From the NCBI GenBank assembly GCA_008000375.1, contig SMOI01000109.1, forward strand, positions 38,123 through 102,122: 64,000 nt of DNA, read 5' to 3'. Positions within the stretch are counted from its first letter, which is position 1; each line of letters begins with the position of its first letter. The notes under the pieces were generated by a model. The model did no database searches. It worked only from the letters and a program-made list of their open reading frames with translations, and was not told where the DNA came from. Shown here in pieces: positions 47,220 through 58,617 of this stretch. The position numbers and the translations under genes are program-made. This DNA comes from Poteriospumella lacustris. Its lineage: Eukaryota; Sar; Chrysophyceae; Chromulinales; Dinobryaceae.

Positions 47220-49951
47220 TCAGGCGTCGACGCCATCATCATCATCATCATCATCGTCATCGGTATCGTCCTTTTTATTGACATAGGCATCTTCGTACCC
47301 CAATCGAAGAGCTTCGATCGCACTGAGCCCCTGTTTCAAATAATAACGGACCTTCTCATAGCGAACACGATCCTGAGGTGACACCGACGGTTTCACCTTC
47401 GACAACGCCATTTCGAAATGACGCGCACAGATCTTCGTCACGGGAACAACAGCGGACGCATCGGCATTCAGACTACTACTGGTCATAGCCAATTCATTCG
47501 CAGCAGACAATTCCTTGATCACAGACAAACCCGCCTCACGGACCAACGCGGACAGATCGGCACCCGTGAAGCCATCGCATCGTGAATCTTCGGCGATACG
47601 TTGCAACTCGACGACATCGGATCCCACCGCTGCCGTGGCTGCGTCAACGGGAACCTCATGAATGGCGACTTTACGTGTCAAAGCCCGCAGAATCGAGACA
47701 CGATCCCCGGCCGAGGGCAAGGGCACGTACAGCAAATTGCCCAAACGACCCGGACGCAGCATCGCCTCGTCGATCAATTCCAAACGATTCGTTGCCGCGA
47801 TGATGTACACATCCCGACGACTCTCCAAACCATCCAATTCGGTCAGCAATTGATTGACCACACGTTCAGAGACATTGTTCCCACTGCCACCACCGCCGCC
47901 ACCTCCTCCAGCTCCACCGTCCCACCCCGACGAACGACGAGGACACAGCGCATCCAATTCATCGAAGAAGATGACACACGGTGCGGAGGCACGGGCACGG
48001 GCAAAGACTTGACGCACCCGTGATTCAGACTCACCGACATACATATTCAATAGCTCTGGACCTTTGACAGAGATGAAATTGGCTCCCGATTGGTTCGCCA
48101 AGGCCTTCGCCAGTAAGGTTTTACCACAACCCGGTGGACCATAGAACAACACACCTGCGGGTACTTCCAACCCCAACGCACGGAAACGTTCAGGATGGGC
48201 AATGGGTTCCAATACGTTGTGTTTCAATTCTTCACGTACTTCCGACAAGGCACCGACATCTTGCCAAGATACATCCGGTGCAATAGCAAAACCTTCTCGT
48301 TTCGCGGTGGGTTGTACGGTTTTGATCGCCCGCGTGAAGTCTCCCATCGATATAGCGCGATCCACTGCGGACGAGGCACTTTCGACGGCTTTCTCGTCCA
48401 CGTCCATTGAGGACACGTCATCAGTGGTCGCCTCATTGGAGGTAGCGACGGTGGGAGAGGTCGTGGTGGTGGTTGGGGCAGCAGCCGAAGAGGCAGAAGC
48501 GATCAATCGACTAACCGCGAAGAGACCCGCTTGACGCGCTAATACCTGCAAATCTGATCCCACAAAGCCTGGCGTCATTTTACCCAGTTGTTCAAAGTCT
48601 ACATCGGGTGCCATCTTCATGTCTTGCGTTTGTAACCGCAAGATACTGGTTCTGGCGGGTGCATCCGGTACAGGCAACGCAATTTCGCGTGCAAATCGAC
48701 CTCGTACGCCTGGGTCCAATTGCTCGGGTCTGCAGCACGTCGAATAATTAGCGACAATTGCATTTAAAAGATAGACAGAGAGGAGCAGCTGCTTACTTGT
48801 TCGTGGCGACCATGAGAACGACAAAGCCAGCTTTCACTGGTTTCTCACCAGCGTCTTTGGCGGAGGTAGCGGGTGTAGTCGCATCAGGCTTCAGATCGTC
48901 TGGGGTTTGTGGTACGGGTGTGGTGTTTGTAGCAGATGCTGAGGCTGTAGGCCGTTGATAGAACTCCTTCGAAGCTTGGATCAAGGTATCAATGCAATCG
49001 AATAGCTGGGCGATGATCCGGCGGTCCATACCGCGGCTGTTTTGCTGTGATCGATCGACAATCACCATTCTCGTTAAACAACACTAGTCAAAACAACAGC
49101 AAGTAGATGGCATCACTTACATCTCGTCGAGGTGCCAATGCTTCAAACGCATCGATGAACAGAATCGACGGTGCCGCGCTGAGTGCCGCATCAAAGACCT
49201 TGCGAATGTTTTCTTCGGATTCTCCAGACGTTCCACCCACTAGCTCTGGTCCACTGACTTTGAAGTAGGACAAGCCAGTTTCGCCAGCTGTCGCTTGAGC
49301 AAGAGCAGACTTTCCACAGCCGGATGGGCCATGCAGAAGAATCCCACACGGAGGACACACACCGAGTTCGCGGTATAACTCTTGGTACTCCTGCGGGTGA
49401 CACACCAACTCCTTCATTTCCGCAATAACTTTATCCAACCCTGCCAATTGGCTGAATCGCATATTTGGTCGTTCGGAGAGGAAAGGACTCACGACGACGG
49501 TTTTGGATGCACCGTTGGCAGGGGCACGATTTGAAGTCGCACGGCGTTTGCGATCGGGAGCGTCTGCGACAGCTTCTTCTCCATTTGCTGGTGGGATAGG
49601 AGATGCTGACGATGAATTTGCTGGTTTGGGGTCCTCTGGACGTTGCCGTTTTAGTTGTTGTTGCTTTTGCGCATTGGTCATGGACTGATTAAGACTTGGG
49701 ACTTTACGAGGCGTCACCGACGATTCCGCTTCTTTCTTGAGCCACACCCCTTCTGGGTCAAGCTTCTTCCTTGCCACACTATGAATGACTTGCTTTGGGA
49801 CGTCAACCAATTCCGGATGACTCGAAAGCGTGTTGTTGATGAACTCGTTGACATCCGCAATTGCACCGTTCGTTCGTTCATGTCCTTTGATCACTTTCAG
49901 CACCAAATTCCGCGAACGGATGGCATCTTGGCTTTCAGATCCTCCATCCAT
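47220..49951 (-). CDS. NVL/Rix7-type tandem AAA+ ATPase (60S ribosome biogenesis)
   Basis: CDS: complement(join(47220..48729, 48797..49044, 49121..49951)), 862 residues; introns of 67 and 76 nt keep phase. The N-terminal ~75 residues match the NVL helical N-domain, followed by a polar linker with a DRKRR nuclear-signal-like patch. D1 has Walker A GPSGCGKS, but its Walker B reads FIDAFEAL: Ala (GCG at 49148-49150) stands where the catalytic Glu belongs. D1 also carries a ~45-residue low-complexity insert. D2 is canonical: [32 protein letters not shown]. The C-terminus ([24 protein letters not shown]) is NVL-like and ends in an Asp run. NVL/Rix7 extracts factors from pre-60S particles in the nucleolus. 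Related Cdc48-type ATPases were considered but the N- and C-termini fit NVL better. Confidence 0.92.
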
Positions 49952-50635
49952 TCTTCCTGGAATTCCCTTCTGTTCGCTCAGACGTCAGATCGTTGGTATG
50001 GTTTCCATGAAAGAAGATGGTCGAACACGAAAAGCACTTCGTCGTCGACGCCGTCGCGCCATTCGATCGATGGACCAGGAAGAACGCTTTATTAGGAGCC
50101 ATATGCGGTTTTGCCGCCAAAGTAAGGTCCATTCCTCCATGAGGTATGAGGGTCGATTATCTGTCTTGTTGCAGTACTCATCGAAGCGCGGGGGGGGGGG
50201 GGGTGAAGCATATGATGATCAAGATACTAATGAAAACAGTCGATGCAATTTTTACAGAAGAACGGACCATAAAAAGAAAAAAAAAAAAGAAGGCAAAAGC
50301 TTCAGAGAGTGAGGCTATATATAGCGGTTTGTGTATACGGTATATGTGTATGTACACGTGTACTTCTGCGGGGTACACTGCAAATGAATGCGGTTCGCTT
50401 GGTCAGACAGGCGGATGGAGGATGTGAAGCTCTTCTCTCGAAGCTTCGTAACAGCGAAAGAGCAAGTGCATGATCTCCACATGGACACACTCGACCGGCG
50501 TACATGTGATGCAAAACAAACGACAGAGCAGGCGAGGAAACAGGATACATATGTAGACGCACACAATGACACATAGAGTGATAAATAAATGAAACAAAAG
50601 GTCAAGCATCGCAGTGCGAAACAAGAATAACCCAC
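49952..50635. other. Intergenic region
   Basis: About 680 bp between the start of NVL and the stop of the PKA-like kinase. It contains a G-run of 13 near 50191 and an A-run near 50278. No gene is supported. Confidence 0.4.
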
Positions 50636-52604
50636 TCAATTGGGATGCACTTGCAAGGTCCCAGCAGTAGCCCTACGCGAGGGGCTACGATTCAGATGTG
50701 CACCGGATTGACTCTCCGCACGTTGCATTCGACTGGACGCGCGACGTTTCAATTTCTCGGGGCTAGCGACATTGTCATTCAATTCCCCCTGTTCATCGTT
50801 GATGGTCATCAGACTGCTCTTCTTTCTCTTCACACTGGAAAACACACCACACCAACAAAGAGTTAATTAACAACGAACTCATCACCAGAAACACCAGCGA
50901 AATGCGAAGTACTTACGAAGGAGGAGCCCCACCGATCATTTTCGTGGAATTGTTGTCGTGCTTGTCACTTTGTCCAAGATGGGCGGATGCTTGATGAGCC
51001 AACGTTGACGAAGATCGTTCGGTTCTCAAGGCAGATATACTGCTCGCACGATCTGGTCCAGTTTTCGCACTGGCGCCGAGACGCGCAGAACTGGGCGAGC
51101 TTGCCAGGGGTCGCTCCATTCGAACAGGGAACTTCAGGGCGGTACAATAGGCGGCAACGGAATGGGACGGCGGAGTCGAAGGAACAGCGATATCCCACTT
51201 CAGGAAATGCCTGCATAGCCAAAACAACAGACGGTGAATAAGGATGAGCCAGGGAGACGGGACGGAGGCTATGGACAGAGAAACGGACATTGTATGTGCG
51301 GGCTTTGGCGATGATTCCGGAACCCACGGCGGGCGAAGCTTTCGTTCATCTACTAATGTCCAATTGACCTGCAAGCAGATACAGACACAGTTCTTTCATG
51401 AGCCGATCAATTGTTCTGTCGTGAGAATGGGAAAAAATGACTTACATCTGACAGCCACGGCGATGAAGAAACCTGTCGCCAATTCGACCGACTGTTCGGC
51501 TTCTTATCCAATAATCCTTTGAGCAGCTGTTTCACATTTTGACTCATACGCAAGGGATACAGAACCGTCTTTTCAGTGATGTTGTTGAAGATCTCGAACT
51601 TTGACAAAGAATCAGAGTCTCCAAAGGGCGCTTCACCGGCTATCATTTCGTATAGGACACAACCAAGGGCCCACCAATCGACAGGAAATCCGTGTGTACC
51701 CTTCATGAAGCCACTTGCGACTTCCGGAGCGATATACATGGCTGTACCACACCCATCGCGGAGATCACTTTCATCGTCACTACAGGGTGCTGTGAACCCG
51801 AAATCGCATATTTTCACGTGACCAGAGTGATCAATCAAGACATTTTCTGGCTTGAGATCTCTATGAAACATGATCGTTTAGGGTTTCCTTAGCCGTCTGA
51901 TGTGTGTGACAAGAAACGAGTAGCTTTGATCATACCTGTAGACCAGCTGCATGGTATCATGCAAATAGTGCAGCGCCGACGCGATCTCACAAAAGTAAAA
52001 CTTCGCCTCCGCCTCAGAAAACTTCACTTTCTTTTTCAATCGATGGTACAATTCGCCTCCATAGGCAAATTCACAGACGACTGCCACGCACGTTGGTGTC
52101 TGAAAAGACAAAAGACGGTGAGACACAGTGGGTGGGCAATCGTACAAAGTGTGAATCGTACATCAAAGCCCCCAAAGCACTCCATTAAGAACGGGTGCTT
52201 CACGGTCTGGAGAACATTGAACTCTTGTTGGAATTTTTCTAGCTTTTGGCTGTCAAAAATGGCCTGCTTAGTGATGTATTTGATTGCGACATATTTCGTT
52301 GTAGGTTTGTGCTGAGCGAGGAACACCAAGCCAAACTTTCCCTTTCCTGTTGTCAACCGTAACGAATGAGATGATATCGATGCAGATAGAAGTGAAAGTG
52401 GAACAAACCTATGCCGGTAACTCTCTCATAACTGTCCGTTTTCAAGGTGAGAGGTGTCTGATGGCTTGCTATCCACTCGTGTTGTGGGTAACTGCGGAAA
52501 GTGTGCAATTAGCTGCATGATGAATGAAGTATCACGCGTTTGATCTACCTTATGACTTGATCGGAGGTCCCAAACTGATACCCGCTGCCAAATGACAATC
52601 CCAT
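50636..52604 (-). CDS. PKA-like AGC protein kinase with Asp in the activation loop
   Basis: CDS: complement(join(50636..50834, 50917..51368, 51446..51860, 51936..52099, 52162..52346, 52409..52491, 52549..52604)), 517 residues; seven exons, all junctions GT-AG and phase-consistent. The N-terminus MGLSFGSG could be myristoylated. The kinase domain (about 40-300) has GIGKGKFGLV, VAIKYI, YRDLKPENVL, DFGF and VDWWALGCVLYEM. The stretch before the APE motif reads RDGCGTAMYIAPE, where PKA has TLCGTPEY, so the phosphorylated Thr is replaced by Asp. The tail has the PKA-type VNWTLVDERKLRPPWVPE segment but no FxxF end. Instead it has about 200 Ser/Arg-rich residues with RRAS and RRAT, themselves PKA-type consensus sites. 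It probably acts as a cyclic-nucleotide-pathway or constitutively active kinase. Confidence 0.88.
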
Positions 52605-53122
52605 CGCGTCTGATTCAAGTCGAGTGACTACGTCACACCAATTTCGTTTACTCCTTCTTCTGGCTAAAATGGAGTTTTTTTCTGCAACCGGATACGCTTA
52701 CTTTCTTCTCACAAATACGTACAGCATGGAAATGGGCTTGGCAGACTCAAATAGTGAATTGAGTATGCTTTTACTTACCGGTTTATATCCAGCTTGGACT
52801 TGGCAATGCAGATCGCGCAACAACAACACGTGGATACAAACATGAAACGCACGTCATCAGTCCCAGTTTATCGCAGATTCTCAGACGATCACAGAGGTCT
52901 CTTCGCTGCTTGCTGTGCTGCTGCTGACTGATGACTGCTTTTGTTGTGGTGGCAAAATGAAGACAACGTTGGAGGTTTGCAACCTATCATACTTCATCAT
53001 TTATACCTATCTGAAAGCGAGACAGTCTCTGGCTCGACTTGACATCTAGAGCGGAAGCTAGTTATATTCCATACGGATCGATCGGCATTCTTGTTCCACA
53101 AAAAAAGAACTTGTGAGAGAAC
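52605..53122. promoter_or_regulatory. Divergent promoter region
   Basis: About 520 bp between the PKA-like kinase start and the mL53-like start. Small open frames have no features. No element is identified. Confidence 0.3.
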
Positions 53123-53518
53123 ATGCCCCGAACAACAAAGGAAATCGCTCACCGAATGATCTTCTTCGCGAAATCGTTGAAGATCTCGGCCAATTTTTTC
53201 CACCCTAAGGCAGCAGCAGCATATGAATTCGGAAGACAAATGGGTTCTGCAAAGCTGGCCAAGATTAATCCCAATTTTAGCTTCACGTTCGAGGAAGTCG
53301 ACGACGAAAAATCCCCACCTCTTCTTAAAGCCGAATTCGCTGACGGTTCCAAGTGGGAAATCGATACATCAACTTACACATCCTCGCAGTTGAGAAACGA
53401 ATTCTTCGAGCGAGCGGCCGATACCGAAGATAAAGTGGACATCGTTGTTCCTGGTGAAGACGAAGACGGTGGAGCGGGTAAGAAGGGTGACAAGGGTGGT
53501 GCGAAAGGAAAGAAATAA
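53123..53518 (+). CDS. Mitochondrial ribosomal protein mL53-like
   Basis: 131 residues, single exon. The body resembles mL53: a conserved segment around AKLAKINPNFSFTF, then a strand pair with PPLLKAEFADGSKWEID and a C-terminal helix (SSQLRNEFFERA). The pattern NP...PP...F.DG..  matches plant and fungal mL53 in order and spacing. The C-terminus is an added acidic then Gly/Lys-rich tail. No strong presequence is seen, although residues 1-25 are basic and amphipathic. It would be a component of the mitochondrial large subunit near the L7/L12 stalk. Convergent with the EMAP-like gene, 122 bp apart. Assignment is by eye. Confidence 0.6.
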   Translation: MPRTTKEIAHRMIFFAKSLKISANFFHPKAAAAYEFGRQMGSAKLAKINPNFSFTFEEVDDEKSPPLLKAEFADGSKWEIDTSTYTSSQLRNEFFERAADTEDKVDIVVPGEDEDGGAGKKGDKGGAKGKK

Positions 53519-53640
53519 GCATGGCGACTTAGATTCCCCATATATGTATCATTTTGCCGAGCCCTTTCGAAGAGTGAATGGTAGTTGTAAAGTAAACCAA
53601 TTACACTGTAGTTTGGACCCGACAGTCTTAACAGTCGTTC

Positions 53641-56600
53641 TTACAAATTGTTTGGGATAACTTCCCAAACGATGATCGTGCAGTCTTGTCCGCCTGCACT
53701 TAGTATCTGATTAGATAAATTGAAACCCATGTCGACCACCGCTGTACTATGGCCTTGAAGTTGCTCCACGGGTTGTGCATCGGCAAGGCATGGATACCGG
53801 AAGTGCTTGATGAGATTGGAGTGTACACTGCCCACCAAGAGAAATCGGCAATCATGCGAACGCGCGATGCAATGGAGATCCTGGTCGAATTGACCGGCTA
53901 CATTCGTATTGAAAATTCCTTGTAAACCCCATCCATAGAGACAAGTAAAGGATTCCCAGGTGAGTGCCTTGATCGCAGCCACATTGTTGAATCGTCCCGC
54001 AGATGCTACTTCCCAATGAAGCAAGTCATGAGAACTGTCGGACGATTTGATGTACCGCCCATCACGAGAGAAATCAATATTCTTTATCTGGGACGTGTGG
54101 CCTTTGCAGATGCCTATCCGACGAAGATTGGCATCGACCGATAGGATGTGTATGCTGCCATCTTTGCATCCCACTGCGATGTACTGTCCATCGGCACTAC
54201 AGGACACCGCGGTGACTCCATTTCGTTTTTGTTGCTTTTTGTCTACAATCGAAGAAGACAACAAAGGCAACAAATCATGAGGCCACGACCATACAAACAA
54301 ACAAACGACGGGCATTACATACCTGAAGCGGAGGTGAACTCTTTACTTTGCGACACTTCCCAATCCGAAACCGATGCAAACATCTCATTCGTCGTCAAAA
54401 ACATCGAGAAGGTGGTGCTTCGTAACACCACCAGTTCTCCTTGTTCATTGCCAATGACTAACCCATGCCCATCGGAAGTAAATTGAATTGCCGTTGGGGC
54501 TATTTCCAAACTGAGATGGCACAAAAACCGACGGGCAATAGAATCCCATAGTTTTACCATTTTATCCGTTCCAATCGTCGCGACAACATTGCCCCGCAAT
54601 GGATTTATCGCCAACTTACGAATCTTCCCGGTGTGGGATCGCACCAAAAAGTCGAAATGAACGGCATGCGCTTCGGACGGAGTGGCTTCATCTGCTGGCC
54701 ATGACATGGCCAAGATGTTGTTACTCATCGTTCCTGCCAACAGTTTGCTCCCATCCTCATTCCAAAGCAGTGTCCTTACTCCCACATCTTCAATATGAAT
54801 CGCATCCGCATGTGATAACAGATCTTCCTTCGAGACATCCGACGCGGTATTCATATTCCAGACATTGACCACCCCATCTTTATCGCACGTGGCAAGTTTG
54901 CAACACGACGCATTCACAATGAAATCGAAATTGGTGATTCCTGAATCATGAGCTTTCTCAATGACCATGAGTAGTTGGCCACGGGCGATCCATGTCGCTC
55001 CATAGGGTTCATCGTTGGTATCTTCTTTCAATTGCGTCCATACTTGAATAGCACCGGTAGTAACTCCCGCAAAAATATAGGACGACGCCTCATGGGTTGA
55101 CGTACAGATCACCGACGAAAACTCGACTTGTTTACTACCTTGATGCAGATTTCCACTCTCAAGAACATACTCAATGGCTTGCATATGTTTGTTGTTCTTC
55201 AGCAGCGATTTCGTTGGTTCTGTAGCCAGACAGGATTTCATGGTCCAGACTTTCAGTTGCCTTGCACTTCGAGAAATGATGTTGTAGCATCCAGGTAAAT
55301 AGGATTGTGAAGGTGACAGGTTGGATACATCTTCTTCGTGGAAAGGAAGATACGAATATGGATCGAAAAAGACTTCACAGCTATCTGGGTGACCAGATTT
55401 GACACAGCAAAGAACGCTATTCTTTGTCCAATCCAAAATAAATATTGATCGAACGTCTTCAGATGCGTACACTAGAAGATATTTCCCATCTCCACTGAAA
55501 TTCAACCCACCAATCGCTTTGACCGATGAGCTAATACCCAATTTGGAACAAACATTCGACGATTTGCCTTTCACCTGATTTGTGTAGTCCCAAATGCGAA
55601 CTTTGGTATCAGATCCACTTTGGCACGAAGCAATCACGTGACTATTGGTGTTCAAGGCCAAACAGGTCACATGGTCAGTGTGTCCATGGAAGAAAGCTTG
55701 TCGATGTAACGACAAACTCGCCACAACGATTAAGGACGCCGCTGGATATACGATATGATCCCGCCCAATCAAGAATATATTCTTATTGGCAATAGCATTA
55801 CTGGATTTGCTGGTGTCGCCATTGTAGCCAAAGCAATGAGAAGGTCTGATTTTGAACTCATGAGGTTCAGTGGATAAAGCTTTGAGACAATCAACATCCT
55901 GAGAAGAAGCCGACACTGCCGAGCGACACTGCGAATAGATAACACCGTCTAATTGGACCTCGTCTACATTGGCTTTTCCTGCAAGATTAACTGGGCGTCT
56001 GGCAGACGGCGCTCTCTCTGCATGGTGAGAAGGACTACCAGCAGGAGGATGATTGTTCTTAGAACTGCGCGCAGAAGTCTGCTTGGCCTCGATAGCTCCA
56101 CTCACTTTGGGAAGTTTAATGCGTGGAATTTTGCTGTCTTGCTTTCCATGTAAAGATTTTCTTGACGCTCTGGTGACATCATCTCCAGAAGAGCTTCTCA
56201 TTTCAAGGTTTCCATTTTCAATCATTGGCAGCTTCGTAGGAGTGAAACTGTGACCTTCGTTTCTCGTTGAATTGTTGCGAGAATAGTCGTTGATTGCGCT
56301 GTTGATCATTTTCCCCACCTGGGCAAGAAGAAGCTGATCTCTTGAGGCAAATTCTCTGTTGATACGCTCTTGAATGATGCGTGACAGATAGTCTACCGAA
56401 CTCTTGTCCAGTGCCACCTGCTGCACGGCATTGTGATGTCGTTGACTCGATTCGGACGAACTCTGAGGCCGAGTGATAACCACTGCGGTAGACTCTTTGC
56501 TTCGCAATTGGGATGCTTGTTCAACAATAGGGTCAGATTTGGTCCGCTTTTTCCGTTGGTCACCCAAGGAAAGCGGATTGGCTTCATATGAATCAACCGT

Positions 56601-56941
56601 GTTCCTACAACATTTTTATGTGTTGGTTGTGAATAAGCAGATGGCACAAAGACACCCAAAAGGAATGTTGCTCACCTGAGTTCGTCAATTTTAACAGCCG
56701 CTTCCTCTCTTAACGTCTGGATTCGCAGCAACTCAGTGCTATTTTGTCGGACCAATTGATTTGATGATGGAGGATCCAGTGAGAGGAAATTGGACGGTGC
56801 CATTCCCTGTTTGCCATTTATTTGAATGAGCCACCAGTCGTCATCATAGCTCTGCAGCAACGAAAAATGTTCTCCCCTTTGAATAGTTATTTCGTCAGCC
56901 TCGGTGGCAGAATAGTCATACAGAACCTTTCCTTGCGACAT
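53641..56941 (-). CDS. EMAP-like (EML) WD40 protein with an N-terminal SH3 domain
   Basis: CDS: complement(join(53641..54242, 54323..56604, 56676..56941)), 1049 residues; introns of 80 and 71 nt keep phase. Residues about 1-55 are an SH3 domain (KVLYDYSATEADEITIQRGE, then DDDWWLIQ, then GMAPSNFL). A short coiled coil (LLRIQTLREEAAVKIDEL), a Ser-rich linker and another helix (YLSRIIQERINREFASRDQ) follow. A HELP-like motif (FGYNG ... IVYPAASLIVV) leads into a long series of WD40 repeats (GHTDHVTCLALN ... HTGKIRKLAINPLRG ... GHSTAVVDMGFN ... VWEV), probably two propellers as in EML proteins. The family binds microtubules, including ciliary axonemes. The SH3 domain at the front is not part of standard EMLs. 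Confidence 0.88.
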
Positions 56942-57338
56942 TTGGAACCGCCCAACACCGTCTGCGAGGTTTTTCTTTGTAAGCCAACCTTGCAACAACT
57001 GATGCAGGGAGGAAATGATGAAAATGTCTCAACTGAATGTCAAATCGGCCAAACGATTGAAATCAGTCCGGAATAATTCCCACTTCTCCAGGACAAAACA
57101 AAACGACCAACCGTTGTCGTACATGTAACGGCTTTCACTATCATCGTCATCATGTTTAAAAGGGACGCTGTTGCTGAGGGACGATATATCTTAGAAGGGA
57201 TCAAAACAAGAAGCCGAAAACTGAAAAGAGTGTCCTTTCTTCAACATGGATCCTTTCGATGCTCTCTTAGCTCAATATCTCTTCATTCACAATCACAATT
57301 GAATTCGTCGAGCTCTTGAACTTATCCAAAGAACTCAA
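56942..57338. promoter_or_regulatory. Divergent promoter region
   Basis: About 400 bp between the EML-type and LEA-like start codons. The EML frame is open about 19 codons further upstream without an ATG, so a short extra 5' exon is possible. No specific element is recognised. Confidence 0.3.
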
Positions 57339-58439
57339 ATGACCCTCATTGGAAACCTCGTTGTTGTGGCCTTCATTGGTCTAAATGTGCTCACTCTGTC
57401 CCTGTCAACTCATCACGAGAAAGACACCTTCCTTTCCCCAGAAACGAAGCAGAATGCTGCCTCTGAATACGAAGCACTGAAGGCAAAGCTCAGCGAAAAT
57501 TATCACAGAGCAGCGGCGAAGTTTGATGAGATCGTTGGTGATGAAGAGGCCAAGCGATTGCACGAGGAAGCTCTTTTGAAAGCGCGAGCGTCTTCTGGAG
57601 CGCAGCAAATCAATCAGCAAATGGGACAGTCTTCTGATGCAGCACAGGAAGCCGGCGCCACATTCGTTGACAAAATAAAGCAGTGGGCTGGTATGAAAGA
57701 GCAAGGTTCTAGCGTGTCAGAAGATGCGAAAGAAACAGCGCAGAATGTCGCCGATCGATTTAAAGAAGATGCAGACTCTGTTGATCATGGGGCAAAAACC
57801 GTGTACGAGAAGATCAAAGAGTGGTCCGGCGTTGCGGGCGAAAAGGCTACTGAAGTGAGAGACAAGGCAGCCGGCCAGGCGAATGACATGGGCAACTTTG
57901 CCCAAGGGCAATTTGAGAGAGGGAAAGATTCCTTGGATGCCACCAAGAGACAAGCATCTCAACTTTACGACGAATCAAAATATCAAGCATCGTCGACTTT
58001 CGATGAAGCTAAGGCTCGTGCATCCCAAAACTACCAAGCGGCTATGGATAAGGCGGGGGAGGCACTTGAGCGCGGCCAAGAGAATTCGCAAACTTTGCTT
58101 GGTGCAACGAAGCAGCGAGCCAGTGATGCTTATGAAACCGCACGCGATACCATTCAAGGAACTCTTGACGCAGCCAAGCAACGTGCCAATGAAAACTATG
58201 GAGTTGCAAAAGAAGCTGTGCAGGAGACGCTTGATGCAACCAAGCAACGTGCCACTGATGCTTATCGTACAGTTGGCGACACGCCAGGGAAAGTCTACGA
58301 TTTCACTACGCAGAATCTCAACGATGCGCAAGAGCGTGTAGGAGAGATGTATGAAGCAACGAAAGACGCAGCGGGAGAGACTCAACAAAGAGTTGGAGGC
58401 GCATACTTCGCCGCGAAGGAAAAACTTCAGGGAAATTAA
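57339..58439 (+). CDS. Secreted LEA-like amphipathic repeat protein
   Basis: 366 residues with a clear N-terminal signal peptide or anchor (LIGNLVVVAFIGLNVLTLSL). The rest is almost entirely Ala, Lys, Glu, Asp, Gln and Thr, with few hydrophobic clusters. It has imperfect repeats built on A-[TA]-K-Q-R-A-x-[DE]-x-Y and a longer ~33-residue period (for example DATKQRASQLYDES, GATKQRASDAYETA, DAAKQRANENYGVA, DATKQRATDAYRTV). This is the composition and 11-mer rhythm of group 3 LEA and apolipoprotein-like amphipathic helices, which coat membranes or protect proteins under desiccation or freezing. An ER or extracellular location is suggested by the signal. A plastid route is less likely as no ASAFAP-like site is seen. 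Confidence 0.75.
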   Translation: MTLIGNLVVVAFIGLNVLTLSLSTHHEKDTFLSPETKQNAASEYEALKAKLSENYHRAAAKFDEIVGDEEAKRLHEEALLKARASSGAQQINQQMGQSSDAAQEAGATFVDKIKQWAGMKEQGSSVSEDAKETAQNVADRFKEDADSVDHGAKTVYEKIKEWSGVAGEKATEVRDKAAGQANDMGNFAQGQFERGKDSLDATKRQASQLYDESKYQASSTFDEAKARASQNYQAAMDKAGEALERGQENSQTLLGATKQRASDAYETARDTIQGTLDAAKQRANENYGVAKEAVQETLDATKQRATDAYRTVGDTPGKVYDFTTQNLNDAQERVGEMYEATKDAAGETQQRVGGAYFAAKEKLQGN

Positions 58440-58617
58440 GATGCAATCCCAGCAAAGCAATTTTCATGCGAACATCTCTGGTTAGCTGTTAGTGTCGCAA
58501 ATATTACATGTAGAACGATGAAATTAGTCTAACTTATCGCCAAATATATCATTTTCCTTCTACCTCTTCCGTTCTATGATTCATGAGTACAGTTACATAT
58601 GAAACAGACAGTCAGGC

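Noticed and set aside
50185-50205. Long G-run as a quadruplex element
   Set aside because: A single homopolymer run without the spaced G-tracts of a clear quadruplex; may be a sequencing-length artefact.
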